A DNA stretch of 64,000 bases from BJGV01 sp964196335. Its GTDB lineage: Bacteria; Pseudomonadota; Gammaproteobacteria; Burkholderiales; Nitrosomonadaceae. The notes beneath the pieces are model-generated. The model saw only the letters and a program-made list of their open reading frames with translations. It had not been told where the DNA came from and did not search any database. The translations under genes and the position numbers were made by a program. Where the stretch lies: positions 1,860,001-1,924,000 of the forward strand of contig OZ250175.1 of assembly GCA_965238155.1 (NCBI GenBank), in the 5' to 3' direction. Below are positions 38,937 through 48,554 of this stretch, piece after piece. The first letter of the stretch is position 1, and the number at the start of each line of letters is the position of its first letter.

Positions 38937-39554
38937 ATGGTTCGTAAAACTAAAGAAGATGCCGAATTGACGCGAAAAAGTATCATTATCGCAGCGCGTG
39001 AAGTATTTTTAGTTCGGGGTGTTAGCCATACAACCATGGAGCACATAGCGACCCAGGCCGACGTCACACGCGGAGCAATCTACTGGCATTTCAAAAATAA
39101 GACTGAAATATTCGAGGCTATGCGTGAACAAGTATTCCTGCCTTTAATAGATCGCATGGACGATACACTACTAGTTGAAAGTAGTATGAATCCTCTGGTA
39201 CGAATCGAGAATTTTTTGTGTGGAACCATCCAGCTTCTCAATAATAGCGTTGCAACCAGACAAATTTACGAAATCATGATGATTAAATGTGAATATGTGA
39301 GTGAATTTTCTGTGGTTTTACAGGAAATCCTGCAAACATGTTCTGGTATAGAAGAGAAATTACGTCTTACTTATGAGAAAGCAAGAGAGCAAGGGCTATT
39401 ACACCCTTCACATGAACCAGCCCAATTAGCTATTGATACGCAATTGTTTTTTATTGGATTATTACATATGTGGGTCAAAGATTCAGATGGTAATCATTTT
39501 CGAAATAGGGCGATTAAACTAATTAAGGCTCACATGAATCTCCTCATTCGATGA
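38937..39554 (+). CDS. acrR: TetR-family repressor (AcrR type)
   Basis: Probable repressor of the divergent efflux operon, 205 residues. The N-terminal DNA-binding helix-turn-helix (about 10-56) includes AREVFLVRGVSHTTMEHIA and VTRGAIYWHFKNKTEIF, the AcrR/TtgR pattern. The C-terminal part would bind drugs or other ligands. Its start is 101 bp from that of the adaptor gene, and the operator lies between. Regulation by ligand release is inferred from the family. Confidence 0.92.
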   Translation: MVRKTKEDAELTRKSIIIAAREVFLVRGVSHTTMEHIATQADVTRGAIYWHFKNKTEIFEAMREQVFLPLIDRMDDTLLVESSMNPLVRIENFLCGTIQLLNNSVATRQIYEIMMIKCEYVSEFSVVLQEILQTCSGIEEKLRLTYEKAREQGLLHPSHEPAQLAIDTQLFFIGLLHMWVKDSDGNHFRNRAIKLIKAHMNLLIR

Positions 39555-39699
39555 AAGCTACCTCTTCTATACGAATAGCCTAACTCTTCTTGTACCCCGA
39601 TATCCCCGTTCCCTCTTAAATATCTACATGAATTCAACGTTTATTCAAATACTTAAGATGTATATTTATCTTTAATAATTAGTAAAAGATACTATATAT

Positions 39700-39724
39700 A
39701 TAGTTGACTAAATCAATCAAGTAT
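39700..39724 (+). promoter_or_regulatory. IscR type-1-like site 1
   Basis: The 25-bp site starts ATAGTTGACT and ends ATCAAGTAT, very close to the E. coli IscR type-1 consensus. It covers the -35 element of the promoter at 39704. Confidence 0.75.
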
Positions 39725-39732
39725 TTTATAGT
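39704..39732 (+). promoter_or_regulatory. Predicted promoter of iscR and the suf operon
   Basis: TTGACT (39704-39709) and TATAGT (39727-39732) are 17 bp apart. The two IscR-like sites overlap both elements, so IscR with its 2Fe-2S cluster would block transcription when iron-sulfur supply is good. Confidence 0.65.
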
Positions 39733-39752
39733 TGACTAAATTAATCGTGTAT
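39728..39752 (+). promoter_or_regulatory. IscR type-1-like site 2
   Basis: The 25-bp site starts ATAGTTGACT and ends ATCGTGTAT, repeated 28 bp after the first. It overlaps the -10 element and the likely transcription start. Confidence 0.7.
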
Positions 39753-39809
39753 TAGCAACCTTGGTTACACCAAATTCTGGTAACTTGACCTAAATTAAGA
39801 GGTAATTTT

Positions 39810-40292
39810 ATGAGGCTAACAACCAAAGGAAGATTTGCAGTTACCGCACTCTTAGATCTTGCAATGCAACGTAGCAGCGGACCGGTGAAACTTGCAGAAA
39901 TCAGTAAACGTCAGCAAATTTCACTATCTTATCTTGAACAATTATTCACCAAACTTCGCCAACGGAAGCTAGTCGATAGTGTGCGTGGACCTGGTGGAGG
40001 TTATTGCCTTGCTAAAAAAATGGAGCATGTATCGGTAGCCGATATCATCCTTGCTGTTGATGAACCAATTGATTCGACACAATGTGGCGGGAAAGAAAAC
40101 TGTCATAACGACAAGAAATGTATGACACACGATCTATGGAAAAAACTTAATGCGCTTATATTTGATCACTTAGGTTCAGTAAGCCTGCAACAATTAGTTG
40201 ATGAACAACAAGTGAATCAAGACAGTGTTATAGAAATGGTGGATATACGTGAACTTACATCTGATCCAAAACACGCAGTATCTTCAGTTTGA
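39810..40292 (+). CDS. iscR: Iron-sulfur cluster regulator IscR
   Basis: Rrf2-family regulator of 160 residues. The winged helix-turn-helix occupies the first 65 residues (MRLTTKGRFAVTALLDLAM). C92, C98 and C104, with H107, are placed as in E. coli IscR and would hold the 2Fe-2S cluster. It is first in the gene run iscR-iscA-like-sufBCDSU-nfu. Two matching binding sites lie upstream, so autorepression when clusters are plentiful is likely. Confidence 0.96.
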   Translation: MRLTTKGRFAVTALLDLAMQRSSGPVKLAEISKRQQISLSYLEQLFTKLRQRKLVDSVRGPGGGYCLAKKMEHVSVADIILAVDEPIDSTQCGGKENCHNDKKCMTHDLWKKLNALIFDHLGSVSLQQLVDEQQVNQDSVIEMVDIRELTSDPKHAVSSV

Positions 40293-40365
40293 TTAGTCCT
40301 GCAGTGAAAACAGGCTATTTTTCTTTTTCACAAGTTTGAGAACTAGAGAACAAATGGGGGCAGTA

Positions 40366-40707
40366 ATGGGTATTACGTTAACTGAGAACGCAGCAAAACA
40401 AATTCTGAAAAAACTTGCAAAGCGCGGAAAAGGGATAGCTTTGCGTGTTGGTGTAAAAAAAGTTGGCTGTTCCGGTTTCGCTTACACATTTGACTACGCT
40501 GACGAAGTACACGCTGATGACCAATTGTTCGAGTCGCATAGCGCCAATGTAGTAGTCGACGCCAGTAGTCTGCAGTTTCTGGATGGCTCGAGCGTTGATT
40601 TCATCCGGGAGGGACTCAACGATACTTTTAAATTTGACAACCCCAACGTAGATACCACGTGTGGCTGTGGTGAAAGCTTCAGCCTGAAAGAACCAATTAA
40701 AGCCTAG
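40366..40707 (+). CDS. A-type iron-sulfur carrier (IscA/SufA family)
   Basis: Carrier of Fe-S clusters to target proteins, 113 residues from the ATG at 40366. In-frame upstream starts (ATG at 40354, TTG at 40336) are possible, but a G-run 5 nt before 40366 and family length favour this one. The conserved cysteines are C35 in VGCSGFAY and C99 and C101 in CGCGESF. It lies between iscR and sufB. SufA, IscA and ErpA cannot be told apart by eye. Confidence 0.92.
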   Translation: MGITLTENAAKQILKKLAKRGKGIALRVGVKKVGCSGFAYTFDYADEVHADDQLFESHSANVVVDASSLQFLDGSSVDFIREGLNDTFKFDNPNVDTTCGCGESFSLKEPIKA

Positions 40708-40784
40708 CTGAGAAACATACAAAGAAGTTTGAGTAAATGATCAAAAGATCTCCCCTACGAATAAATGATATTGGAGTTAATTAA

Positions 40785-42221
40785 ATGAGCGCAGCACTAC
40801 AAAATTTAGTCAACAAGCCCTATAAACACGGTTTCGTCACAGAAATTGAATCTGATGTTGCACCAAAAGGACTAAATGAAGACACCATACGGTTAATTTC
40901 TACCAAGAAAAATGAACCTGAATGGTTACTCGAATTTCGCCTCAAAGCCTATCAGCAATGGCTCAAAATGGAAGAACCGAACTGGTCAAACGTTAAATAC
41001 CCAAAGATTGATTTCCAGGCAATCAGCTATTATTCTGCGCCAAAGGCGAAGAAGAAATTGGCTAGCATGGATGAGGTTGATCCCGAACTGCTGCGTACGT
41101 TTGAAAAACTTGGTGTACCAATGCACGAGCGTGCGGCACTTGCTGGTGTTGCAGTTGACGTAATTTTCGACAGTGTGTCGGTAGCGACTACCTATAAAGA
41201 GAAACTTGCTGAAGTCGGCATAATTTTCGGCTCGATTTCTGAAGCCGTTCATACGCATCCTGAGCTTATAAAGAAATATCTCGGTTCTGTAGTCCCGGTT
41301 AGCGATAACTACTATGCCGCACTGAACTCAGCAGTATTCACCGATGGCTCATTTTGTTTCATCCCGAAGGGAGTCAAATGCCCGATGGATTTATCAACCT
41401 ATTTCCGTATTAATACTGAGGAATCCGGACAGTTCGAACGCACACTTATCATCGCTGAAGAAGGAGGGTCAGTCTCCTATCTTGAGGGCTGTACAGCGCC
41501 TAGGTTTGATACCAACCAGTTGCACGCAGCAGTGGTTGAGTTAGTTGCACACGACAACGCGGATATCAAGTACTCTACTGTCCAAAACTGGTACGCAGGT
41601 GATGAGAATGGTATCGGCGGTATCTATAATTTTGTTACTAAGCGCGGCCTGGCTAAGGGCAAGAATTCTCGTATCTCCTGGACTCAGGTTGAAACCGGTT
41701 CAGCAATTACCTGGAAGTACCCCTCATGTGTGCTGCAGGGTGACAACTCGGTCGGCGAATTTTATTCAGTAGCTGTCACCAATAATCATCAACAGGCGGA
41801 TACCGGTACAAAGATGGTGCACATTGGTAAAAATACACGCAGCACCATTGTTAGTAAAGGCATATCAGCTGGTCACTCCAACAACAGCTATCGCGGATTA
41901 GTTAGGGTTGCGCCGACTGCTACAGGTGCCCGTAATTTTTCGCAATGTGATTCGATGCTGATAGGTGATCAGTGCAGTGCAAGTACTTTTCCCTACATTC
42001 AGACGCGTAATAACAGCGCTAAAGTCGAACACGAAGCATCAACATCAAAAATTGGTGAAGACCAATTGTTCTACTTTGCTCAGCGCGGTATCGGTAGTGA
42101 AGAAGCGGTGTCGATGATTATCAATGGGTTCTGTAAAGATGTTTTTCAACAATTGCCGATGGAATTTGCAGTTGAAGCAACTAACCTTCTGGGTTTGAAG
42201 CTTGAAGGAAGTGTCGGATGA
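40785..42221 (+). CDS. sufB: Fe-S cluster assembly protein SufB
   Basis: Scaffold subunit of the SufBCD complex, 478 residues. The core FCFIPKGVKCPMDLSTYFRI, EGCTAPRFDTNQLHAAVVEL and NNSAKVEHEASTSKIGEDQLF are typical of SufB. The protein has the usual full length, with the late cysteine of SRALTC-type position represented around FSQCDSMLIGDQC. It overlaps sufC by 4 bp (ATGA), indicating translational coupling. Confidence 0.97.
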   Translation: MSAALQNLVNKPYKHGFVTEIESDVAPKGLNEDTIRLISTKKNEPEWLLEFRLKAYQQWLKMEEPNWSNVKYPKIDFQAISYYSAPKAKKKLASMDEVDPELLRTFEKLGVPMHERAALAGVAVDVIFDSVSVATTYKEKLAEVGIIFGSISEAVHTHPELIKKYLGSVVPVSDNYYAALNSAVFTDGSFCFIPKGVKCPMDLSTYFRINTEESGQFERTLIIAEEGGSVSYLEGCTAPRFDTNQLHAAVVELVAHDNADIKYSTVQNWYAGDENGIGGIYNFVTKRGLAKGKNSRISWTQVETGSAITWKYPSCVLQGDNSVGEFYSVAVTNNHQQADTGTKMVHIGKNTRSTIVSKGISAGHSNNSYRGLVRVAPTATGARNFSQCDSMLIGDQCSASTFPYIQTRNNSAKVEHEASTSKIGEDQLFYFAQRGIGSEEAVSMIINGFCKDVFQQLPMEFAVEATNLLGLKLEGSVG

Positions 42222-43006
42222 TTTACCAAGACAGCAAAGTACTACTTGAGGTGCGCGGATTGTGTGCAACCGTGAAAGGCACTGAGATTCTCAAAGGAAT
42301 TAATCTTACTGTCAAAAGTGGTGAAGTACACGCGATCATGGGAACAAATGGTTCGGGTAAGAGTACCTTTGCCAAGGTGCTTGCTGGTCACGCTGACTAT
42401 GAGATCACAGGTGGTACGGTAGACTTTGAAGGCAAAGATCTGCTTGATTTAGCACCGGAAGAGCGCGCAAAAGCCGGAATTTTTCTTGGCTTCCAGTACC
42501 CCATAGAAATTCCAGGTGTCGCGAATAACCAGTTTCTACGCCTTGCATACAACACAGCACAAGTACAACAAAATAAAGATGAGCTTGACCCGCTTGAATT
42601 TGATGATCTTGTCCGAAAAAAAATGAAGCTACTTGAAATGAGCCCGGACTTTCTGGATCGTAGTGTTAACGAAAATTTCTCCGGTGGAGAAAAAAAACGT
42701 AATGAAATACTACAAATGTCACTGCTTGACCCCAAGATAGCTATTCTTGACGAAACCGATTCCGGTCTCGACATCGATGCACTTAGGATCGTAGCTAACG
42801 GTGTTAATCAACTCGCTAATAGGGATAATGCAACCATACTGGTTACACACTACCAACGTATGCTGAACTATATCGTACCGGATTACGTACATGTAATGGA
42901 ATCGGGACGTATAGTTAAGACTGGCGGCAAGGAGCTGGCACTCGATCTTGAAAAGCATGGCTACGATTTGGTCAATGTCGAACAGCCTGCCACAGCAGGG
43001 AGATAA
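42218..43006 (+). CDS. sufC: Fe-S cluster assembly ATPase SufC
   Basis: ABC-type ATPase of the SufBCD scaffold, 262 residues. Walker A GTNGSGKST at 42-50, signature FSGGEKK at 154-160 and Walker B ILDETDSGLD at 176-185 are intact. The Walker B variant DETDSGLD is specific to SufC. The start lies inside the sufB stop and the stop lies 2 bp before sufD. Confidence 0.98.
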   Translation: MIYQDSKVLLEVRGLCATVKGTEILKGINLTVKSGEVHAIMGTNGSGKSTFAKVLAGHADYEITGGTVDFEGKDLLDLAPEERAKAGIFLGFQYPIEIPGVANNQFLRLAYNTAQVQQNKDELDPLEFDDLVRKKMKLLEMSPDFLDRSVNENFSGGEKKRNEILQMSLLDPKIAILDETDSGLDIDALRIVANGVNQLANRDNATILVTHYQRMLNYIVPDYVHVMESGRIVKTGGKELALDLEKHGYDLVNVEQPATAGR

Positions 43007-43008
43007 GC

Positions 43009-44325
43009 ATGAGTGTAGTTACGGGTGGTGACAGTTATCTCAAAAATCTGCTCCAAGGACAGTCACAGCTATCAGTGAGCCCGCTTAAGAGGCTTAACCA
43101 GTTGCGAGCCAATGCAGTTGACCGAGTAAGCACGTTAAGGCTGCCAACTAAAAAAGACGAAGAATGGCGCTTTACTGATATTTCTCCGCTTACGAAGATG
43201 TCGTTCCAGCCAGTACGTATGGTATCACCACTGCAAAGTTCTGATGTAGAGCACTTCTATCTTGCAGAAGCGGTAACTCGACTCGTGTTTGTTGACGGCG
43301 TGTATGCACCTCATTTATCTACACAGTTGTCAGAAGCATCTAAAGATTCTAGCGTGGTAGTTTCAAGTCTATCAGCAGCAACTTCTGAAGGCCTGGCAGC
43401 TATAGAGCCTCATCTTGGTCATCATACAGACTTTCAGGACAATGTTTTTGCCGCACTCAATACTGCTTTTCTACATGAGGGAGCACTGATCATCGTGCCT
43501 CGGAATATCTCAGTTGAAATGCCAGTACATCTATTGTTCATTGCCACCCAAAAAGGAGTAGCAAGTCACCCCCGTTGCCTATTGATTGCTGAACCAGGTA
43601 GTAGAGTGACAGTTATTGAGGACTATGTCACATTGCAGGAAGAAACTTATATTACCAATACGGTAGCGGAATTTGTACTTGCCGATAATGCACATGTCAA
43701 TCATATACGGATACAGCGTGATAGCAAGGAGGCATTCCATATGGCAAATTGTTCTGTGTCACTTGCACGGGCAAGCCGCTATCAGTCAGTCAGTGTTACA
43801 TTTGGCGCACGCATTTCGCGTTATAACCTGAATGTGTTACTAAAAGATGAAGGCGCCGAGTGTACAGCTGACGGACTTGCAATGATCTCTAGTCGTCAAC
43901 TTGCTGATACGCACGCCTGTATTGACCATATAAAACCACACTGTACAAGTCGCCAGCTACATAAATGTATTATTGATGATGCTGCACACGCGGTATTTAA
44001 CGGCAAAATCATGGTGCGGCCGGGTGCACAGCTTACAAACTCTACTCAGTCGAACCGCAACCTTCTGCTAACTTCCAAGGCACGAATCGATACCAAACCG
44101 CAGCTCGAGATTTTCGCAAATGATGTGAAATGCGCGCATGGGGCAACTGTCGGTCAACTCGACAATGAAGAAATATTTTATCTTAGAAGCCGTGGATTAT
44201 CGGAACTCACAGCACGCAACCTGCTGACATACGCATTTGGCGCCGAGATTATTGACCGCATACCTATTGCATCGCTCAAATTTCGGCTGGAACAAACAGT
44301 GCTTGAACAAACTCAAAGAGACTAG
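43009..44325 (+). CDS. sufD: Fe-S cluster assembly protein SufD
   Basis: Partner of SufB and SufC, 438 residues. The N-terminal TKKDEEWRFTDISPL motif is the SufD hallmark. The C-terminal beta-helix part contains HKCIIDDAAHAVFNGKI and the conserved His in VKCAHGATVGQLDNEEIFYL. It lies 2 bp after sufC and 3 bp before sufS. Confidence 0.97.
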   Translation: MSVVTGGDSYLKNLLQGQSQLSVSPLKRLNQLRANAVDRVSTLRLPTKKDEEWRFTDISPLTKMSFQPVRMVSPLQSSDVEHFYLAEAVTRLVFVDGVYAPHLSTQLSEASKDSSVVVSSLSAATSEGLAAIEPHLGHHTDFQDNVFAALNTAFLHEGALIIVPRNISVEMPVHLLFIATQKGVASHPRCLLIAEPGSRVTVIEDYVTLQEETYITNTVAEFVLADNAHVNHIRIQRDSKEAFHMANCSVSLARASRYQSVSVTFGARISRYNLNVLLKDEGAECTADGLAMISSRQLADTHACIDHIKPHCTSRQLHKCIIDDAAHAVFNGKIMVRPGAQLTNSTQSNRNLLLTSKARIDTKPQLEIFANDVKCAHGATVGQLDNEEIFYLRSRGLSELTARNLLTYAFGAEIIDRIPIASLKFRLEQTVLEQTQRD

Positions 44326-44328
44326 ACT

Positions 44329-45588
44329 ATGACGCCCGTTGAATCTTCATTGAAATCACCCAGTAATTCAATGTTTGACGTCGAACAGATCCGCGCTGAT
44401 TTTCCTATTCTTAAGCTTAAGATTGATGGTAAACCGCTAGTTTATCTTGACAATGCCGCTTCCAGCCAGATGCCGCAGCCAGTGATAGGCCGCATGATCA
44501 GGTATCAGACTATGCAGCATGCCAACATCAACCGTGCGGTACATTATCTGTCAGAAACAGCTACTGCAGAATACGAGAAATCACGCCACAAGCTAAAAAA
44601 TTTCATTAACGCAAATGAAGATCGAGAAGTAATCTTCACCAGTGGCACTACTGATGCAATAAATCTAGTTGCTCATGGTTATGGTCGTAAGTTTATTAGA
44701 TCTGGAGATGAGATCATTCTGACCACCCTTGAACACCATTCGAACATTGTACCGTGGCAAATGTTAGCAGAAGAAACTGGAGCGAAAATCCGTGTTGTAC
44801 CAATCAACGATGCGGGAGAACTCTTGATCGATGAATATAAGCAGCTCTTTAACAAACATACAAAGCTTGTCGGTGTAACGCACGTATCAAATGCACTTGG
44901 CACCATTAATCCGATTAAACAGATGATAGAATTTGCACATGCTCGCGGTGTACCGGTACTAGTCGACGGCGCACAAGCTGCACCACACATGAAAATTGAT
45001 ATGCAGGATCTTGATTGCGATTTTTATACATTCTCTGGCCACAAACTATGCGGCCCGACAGGAATTGGTATTCTCTATGGTAAAGCTACTCTACTCGAGT
45101 GTATGCAACCATTCAAAGGTGGCGGAGACATGATAGCATCGGTGACATTTGAGAAAACCACCTATAACACGATCCCACATAAATTCGAAGCAGGCACACC
45201 ACCAATCGCAGCTACGATTGGATTTGGCGCTGCGGTTGACTATCTGTCTTCGGTTGACTTGTCTGCGATCGAGGCATACGAACGTAGTTTGATAAACTAC
45301 GCAACCAAGCAAATTAACAATATACCAGGCATACGCATTATTGGTTCCGCTGCAGAGAAAGTTGCAGTTCTGTCATTTTCTGTTGATGGCGTACACCCTC
45401 ACGACATTGGTACACTCCTGAACCAAGAAGGCATCGCGGTACGTACCGGGCACCATTGTGCACAACCAGTAATGCAACACTTTAAAGTGCCGGCAACTAC
45501 GCGTGCCTCTTTTTCATTTTACAATAGCATGATTGAAGTGGATGCTTTAATCTCAGGCATTCAAAAAGTACAGAAGATTTTTTTATAA
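44329..45588 (+). CDS. sufS: Cysteine desulfurase SufS
   Basis: PLP enzyme that takes sulfur from cysteine for cluster assembly, 419 residues. The PLP lysine is K239 in SGHKLCGPTG. The catalytic cysteine is C377 in RTGHHCAQP, the group II (SufS) form. The PLP-ring stretch LEHHSNIVPWQ and HVSNALGTINPI are present. The stop shares its last base with the sufU start. It works with the neighbouring SufU. Confidence 0.97.
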   Translation: MTPVESSLKSPSNSMFDVEQIRADFPILKLKIDGKPLVYLDNAASSQMPQPVIGRMIRYQTMQHANINRAVHYLSETATAEYEKSRHKLKNFINANEDREVIFTSGTTDAINLVAHGYGRKFIRSGDEIILTTLEHHSNIVPWQMLAEETGAKIRVVPINDAGELLIDEYKQLFNKHTKLVGVTHVSNALGTINPIKQMIEFAHARGVPVLVDGAQAAPHMKIDMQDLDCDFYTFSGHKLCGPTGIGILYGKATLLECMQPFKGGGDMIASVTFEKTTYNTIPHKFEAGTPPIAATIGFGAAVDYLSSVDLSAIEAYERSLINYATKQINNIPGIRIIGSAAEKVAVLSFSVDGVHPHDIGTLLNQEGIAVRTGHHCAQPVMQHFKVPATTRASFSFYNSMIEVDALISGIQKVQKIFL

Positions 45589-46073
45589 TGATTACAAAAT
45601 CACTCTATCAAGAAGTAATTCTTGATCACAACAGGAACCCCCGCAATTATGGTTCACTCGATAACGCGAACCGATCGGCCGAGGGCCATAATCCGCTATG
45701 TGGAGATCATCTGAATATTAAAATCAATCTTAGTGAAAGTCTTATTATTAATGCCATCACATTTCAGGGTGAATCATGTGCAATTTGTAAAGCGTCAGCT
45801 TCAATGATGACTGCTAATGTTAAGGGAAAAACACAAACTGATGCAGAAACGATGATCAGGGAATTCCGGGAGATGACGATTGGCATGCTTGAACCTGATG
45901 GCAATCACCATCTTGGTCGACTAACTGTATTTTCCGGAGTACGCGACCTTCCTACGCGTGTCAAATGTGCGATCCTGCCATGGCATACGCTACAAGCGGC
46001 ACTAAATTCTGTTGCCACGATCTCGACCGAGGCTGATAATGACCCAATGCATGTCTCAATTGGTAATGCTTGA
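45588..46073 (+). CDS. sufU: SufU-type sulfur acceptor / scaffold protein
   Basis: IscU-like protein of 161 residues that accepts sulfur from SufS in Suf systems. C38 in NPLCGDH, C64 in GESCAICKAS and C127 in VKCAILPW are the family cysteines; C67 is an extra one. The sequence MLEPDG to LGRL, between the second and third cysteines, matches the insertion typical of SufU rather than IscU. It starts one base inside the sufS stop codon. Confidence 0.93.
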   Translation: MITKSLYQEVILDHNRNPRNYGSLDNANRSAEGHNPLCGDHLNIKINLSESLIINAITFQGESCAICKASASMMTANVKGKTQTDAETMIREFREMTIGMLEPDGNHHLGRLTVFSGVRDLPTRVKCAILPWHTLQAALNSVATISTEADNDPMHVSIGNA

Positions 46074-46085
46074 TAGGATATTAAT

Positions 46086-46646
46086 ATGCCAAAAATTTCA
46101 GAAATTGAGGGCACACCTAATCCGAACGCACTTAAATTCGTCCTAAAGGAACCATTAACATGGGGAATTACGCGCTCCTATGACAATGCTGAGCAGGCAA
46201 AAGATGATCCTCTTGCCACTGAGTTATTTGAAATTGATCATGTGACTAATATATTTTATGTGGATCACTGGATCACTATCACACAAGATGGAAGCGCAAA
46301 CTGGGCAGATTTGTCTCGTGAAATTGCTGACCCGATCCGTGCAGCTCCTGCAGCAGATGCACAATCCGCGAACACCTTAGCAACGGCATCTACTGCTATC
46401 TCAGATTTAAGTTCTAAAGACCAACTGCGCCTTGATAGGATCAATAACTTATTAGACGAGGAAATACGTCCCTACCTGCAAGGGGATGGCGGAGATCTCT
46501 ACGTAGTCGGACTTAAAGATAATGTACTCAGCGTTCATTATCAGGGTGCATGTGGTACCTGCCCAAGCTCGATTTCCGGCACACTCCAAGGTATTGAGAA
46601 TCTACTTAGATCAATTGAAACTGATATTCAAGTTGTAGCAGTCTAA
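46086..46646 (+). CDS. Nfu-type Fe-S scaffold/carrier protein
   Basis: Two-domain protein of 186 residues. The N-terminal Nfu_N domain (about 1-85) begins with EGTPNPNALKFVL. A loose Ala/Thr-rich linker (about 86-110) leads to the NifU-like C-terminal domain with the CxxC pair C156 and C159 in GACGTCPSS. It hands Fe-S clusters to target proteins. It is the last gene of the suf run, 12 bp after sufU. Confidence 0.94.
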   Translation: MPKISEIEGTPNPNALKFVLKEPLTWGITRSYDNAEQAKDDPLATELFEIDHVTNIFYVDHWITITQDGSANWADLSREIADPIRAAPAADAQSANTLATASTAISDLSSKDQLRLDRINNLLDEEIRPYLQGDGGDLYVVGLKDNVLSVHYQGACGTCPSSISGTLQGIENLLRSIETDIQVVAV

Positions 46647-46694
46647 AGAATGAAAAAACTGCTGCTCAACAAACAAGAATAGCTCCGGTAAAAT

Positions 46695-47450
46695 TTATCC
46701 CAATTCTCGCATGATATGTTGTTGTCGGCGACTTACCGGAAGTCTCTCTTTCAAACCTCTTAGTAATAACATCCAGGACGGTTCCCCACTTACCCCCTCA
46801 GTTTTCTCAAATCCCGCAATATAGTTTTTCGCTACCAGACAATTACGGTGAATACGCACAAAATATTTCTGAAATTCATCTTCCAGACGAGTCAGCGACT
46901 CTTCCAGTAAATACTCTTTCTCACAAGTGCGAATTGTCACGTATTTCAGCTCTGCACGAAGATAAACCACATCACTTAAAGGAACTAAATGAATTTAGTC
47001 ACGCTCATGTACACTAAGATGTGTCCTTGGCTTAGGTCGGATTTTCTGTAACACTTCCTGCAGGATAGGCTGTGTTGTACCAACACGCATTAGCGCTTCT
47101 TGTAATCGTGTCTGACGTATCGGCTTAAGTAAATAATCTACTGCATGTAGCTCGAACGCCTGGATAGCGTAAACATCATAGGCAGTAGTAAAAATAATAG
47201 CGGGTGGTACAGGTAGTTTAAGTAAATGCTGTGCAAGCTCGATCCCATCCATCTGAGGCATACGGATATCAAGTAATACTACATCTGTATGCCCGGTCTG
47301 TAATAGTTCCAACGCCTCTAATCCGTTTGATGCTTCTCCTGCTAATTGCACCGGAATTTTTTCCATGCTGTCATGCAATAAATCTATGAGCCGATTACGT
47401 GCGGGGGCTTCGTCATCTACCACCATAACTCTTAACGGAAGATTACTCAT
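46695..47450 (-). pseudogene. algR: AlgR/LytR-type response regulator gene interrupted by an in-frame stop
   Basis: Without the interruption the protein would have about 251 residues, the usual AlgR length. The receiver domain (MSNLPLRVMVVDDE, D61 in LLDIRMPQMDG, K109 in DYLLKP) ends at VHERD. A TAA at 46995-46997 follows. The same frame then continues IHLVPLSDVVYLRAELKYV, which is the start of the LytTR DNA-binding domain, and runs to its normal end. A 151-residue receiver-only protein would be made. A GTG at 46970 could restart the DNA-binding part. The upstream sensor kinase gene is intact. Confidence 0.85.
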
Positions 47451-47471
47451 TTCATATTATTCCTAAGTAGT

Positions 47472-48485
47472 TTATACCGTAGTTACGAATGGGATGATGA
47501 TATGAACCTGATAAATACTGTCGCTGACTTTACTTTCTAGCCTGCTTTCGGCATCAAAATGTAATGCCAGTCGTTCGCGGATATTATTTAGTGCCATTTT
47601 ATTGCCACTATGGTGTTTGCCTTCCGTCTGATAAGGGTTACGTAAAACTATGTGAACCTCATTGCGGCTTTTATAGATATTAATATTTATGATACCGGTA
47701 TCAGCTATAGGTTCAATACCGTGATAAACGGCATTTTCGAGTAGTGGCTGTAACACCAGTGGTGGAATTAACGCATCAGACGGAAAATTATCAATATGCC
47801 ACTCTACTTTAAGTCGCTCTCCCAAACGTAATTGTTCCAATTGTAAATACTGTTGGCATAATTTTATTTCCCGCTGTAATGGCGATAATTGGCGATTATC
47901 AGCCATCAATACACGAAATAAATCAGCCATATCTTCCAGTGCATGCTCAGCACGTTTTGGATCAGCACGAATTAACGACAGAACAGCGTTAATACAATTG
48001 AATAAAAAATGAGGACGAATACGTGATTGCAGTGCTTGTAAGCGAGCCTCAGTAAAGGCAGGAGAAAGTGCGCGACTACGCAGATTAAAATAAGCCAGTA
48101 ACACACCTGTAACAGCAAGACATAATACCCAGTAACGAACTATTTCTCCTGCTTCCGGACTCTCTGACATCATTCCGCCGAACCAATACATTGCTGTTAC
48201 CAGAATAAGCTCCAGTACTAATACCATGCAAATCCCAACAGTGTATGATAAACGTGAAAGTGGTTTATATAAGCCGTACAATAGCAACAAATTCATCAAC
48301 AATATTGGCTGGATAACAACTGCAATCTCTGTAAATTCCTGTATAACTTCTAACCACGTGGGAGCTCTAAGTAACGCTGCCATAAAGCCGATAACGTTTA
48401 CGATGATCAAGATACGTAGTATCACTCCAAGGTTACGAAAATTTGGCAGTGAGTCCGGATATGATTTTTGATTTATACTTGCCAC
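47472..48485 (-). CDS. algZ: Sensor histidine kinase, AlgZ/LytS type
   Basis: Membrane sensor of the His_kinase (PF06580) class, 337 residues. Four hydrophobic segments fill the first 135 residues. The phosphorylated His is H159 in RIRPHFLFN, followed by the N-box LLENAVYHGI. The glycine-rich end is short (MALNNIRERL), as in AlgZ/FimS. The stop lies 21 bp before the response regulator gene. argH on the other side is a common neighbour of this pair. Confidence 0.92.
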   Translation of the reverse strand: MASINQKSYPDSLPNFRNLGVILRILIIVNVIGFMAALLRAPTWLEVIQEFTEIAVVIQPILLMNLLLLYGLYKPLSRLSYTVGICMVLVLELILVTAMYWFGGMMSESPEAGEIVRYWVLCLAVTGVLLAYFNLRSRALSPAFTEARLQALQSRIRPHFLFNCINAVLSLIRADPKRAEHALEDMADLFRVLMADNRQLSPLQREIKLCQQYLQLEQLRLGERLKVEWHIDNFPSDALIPPLVLQPLLENAVYHGIEPIADTGIININIYKSRNEVHIVLRNPYQTEGKHHSGNKMALNNIRERLALHFDAESRLESKVSDSIYQVHIIIPFVTTV

Positions 48486-48554
48486 TTCAAAAGTCTAAAT
48501 AATAAATAGAGGTTAAGAAAGGGTTGCACATACTTTCATTTTTGACAAGACATT

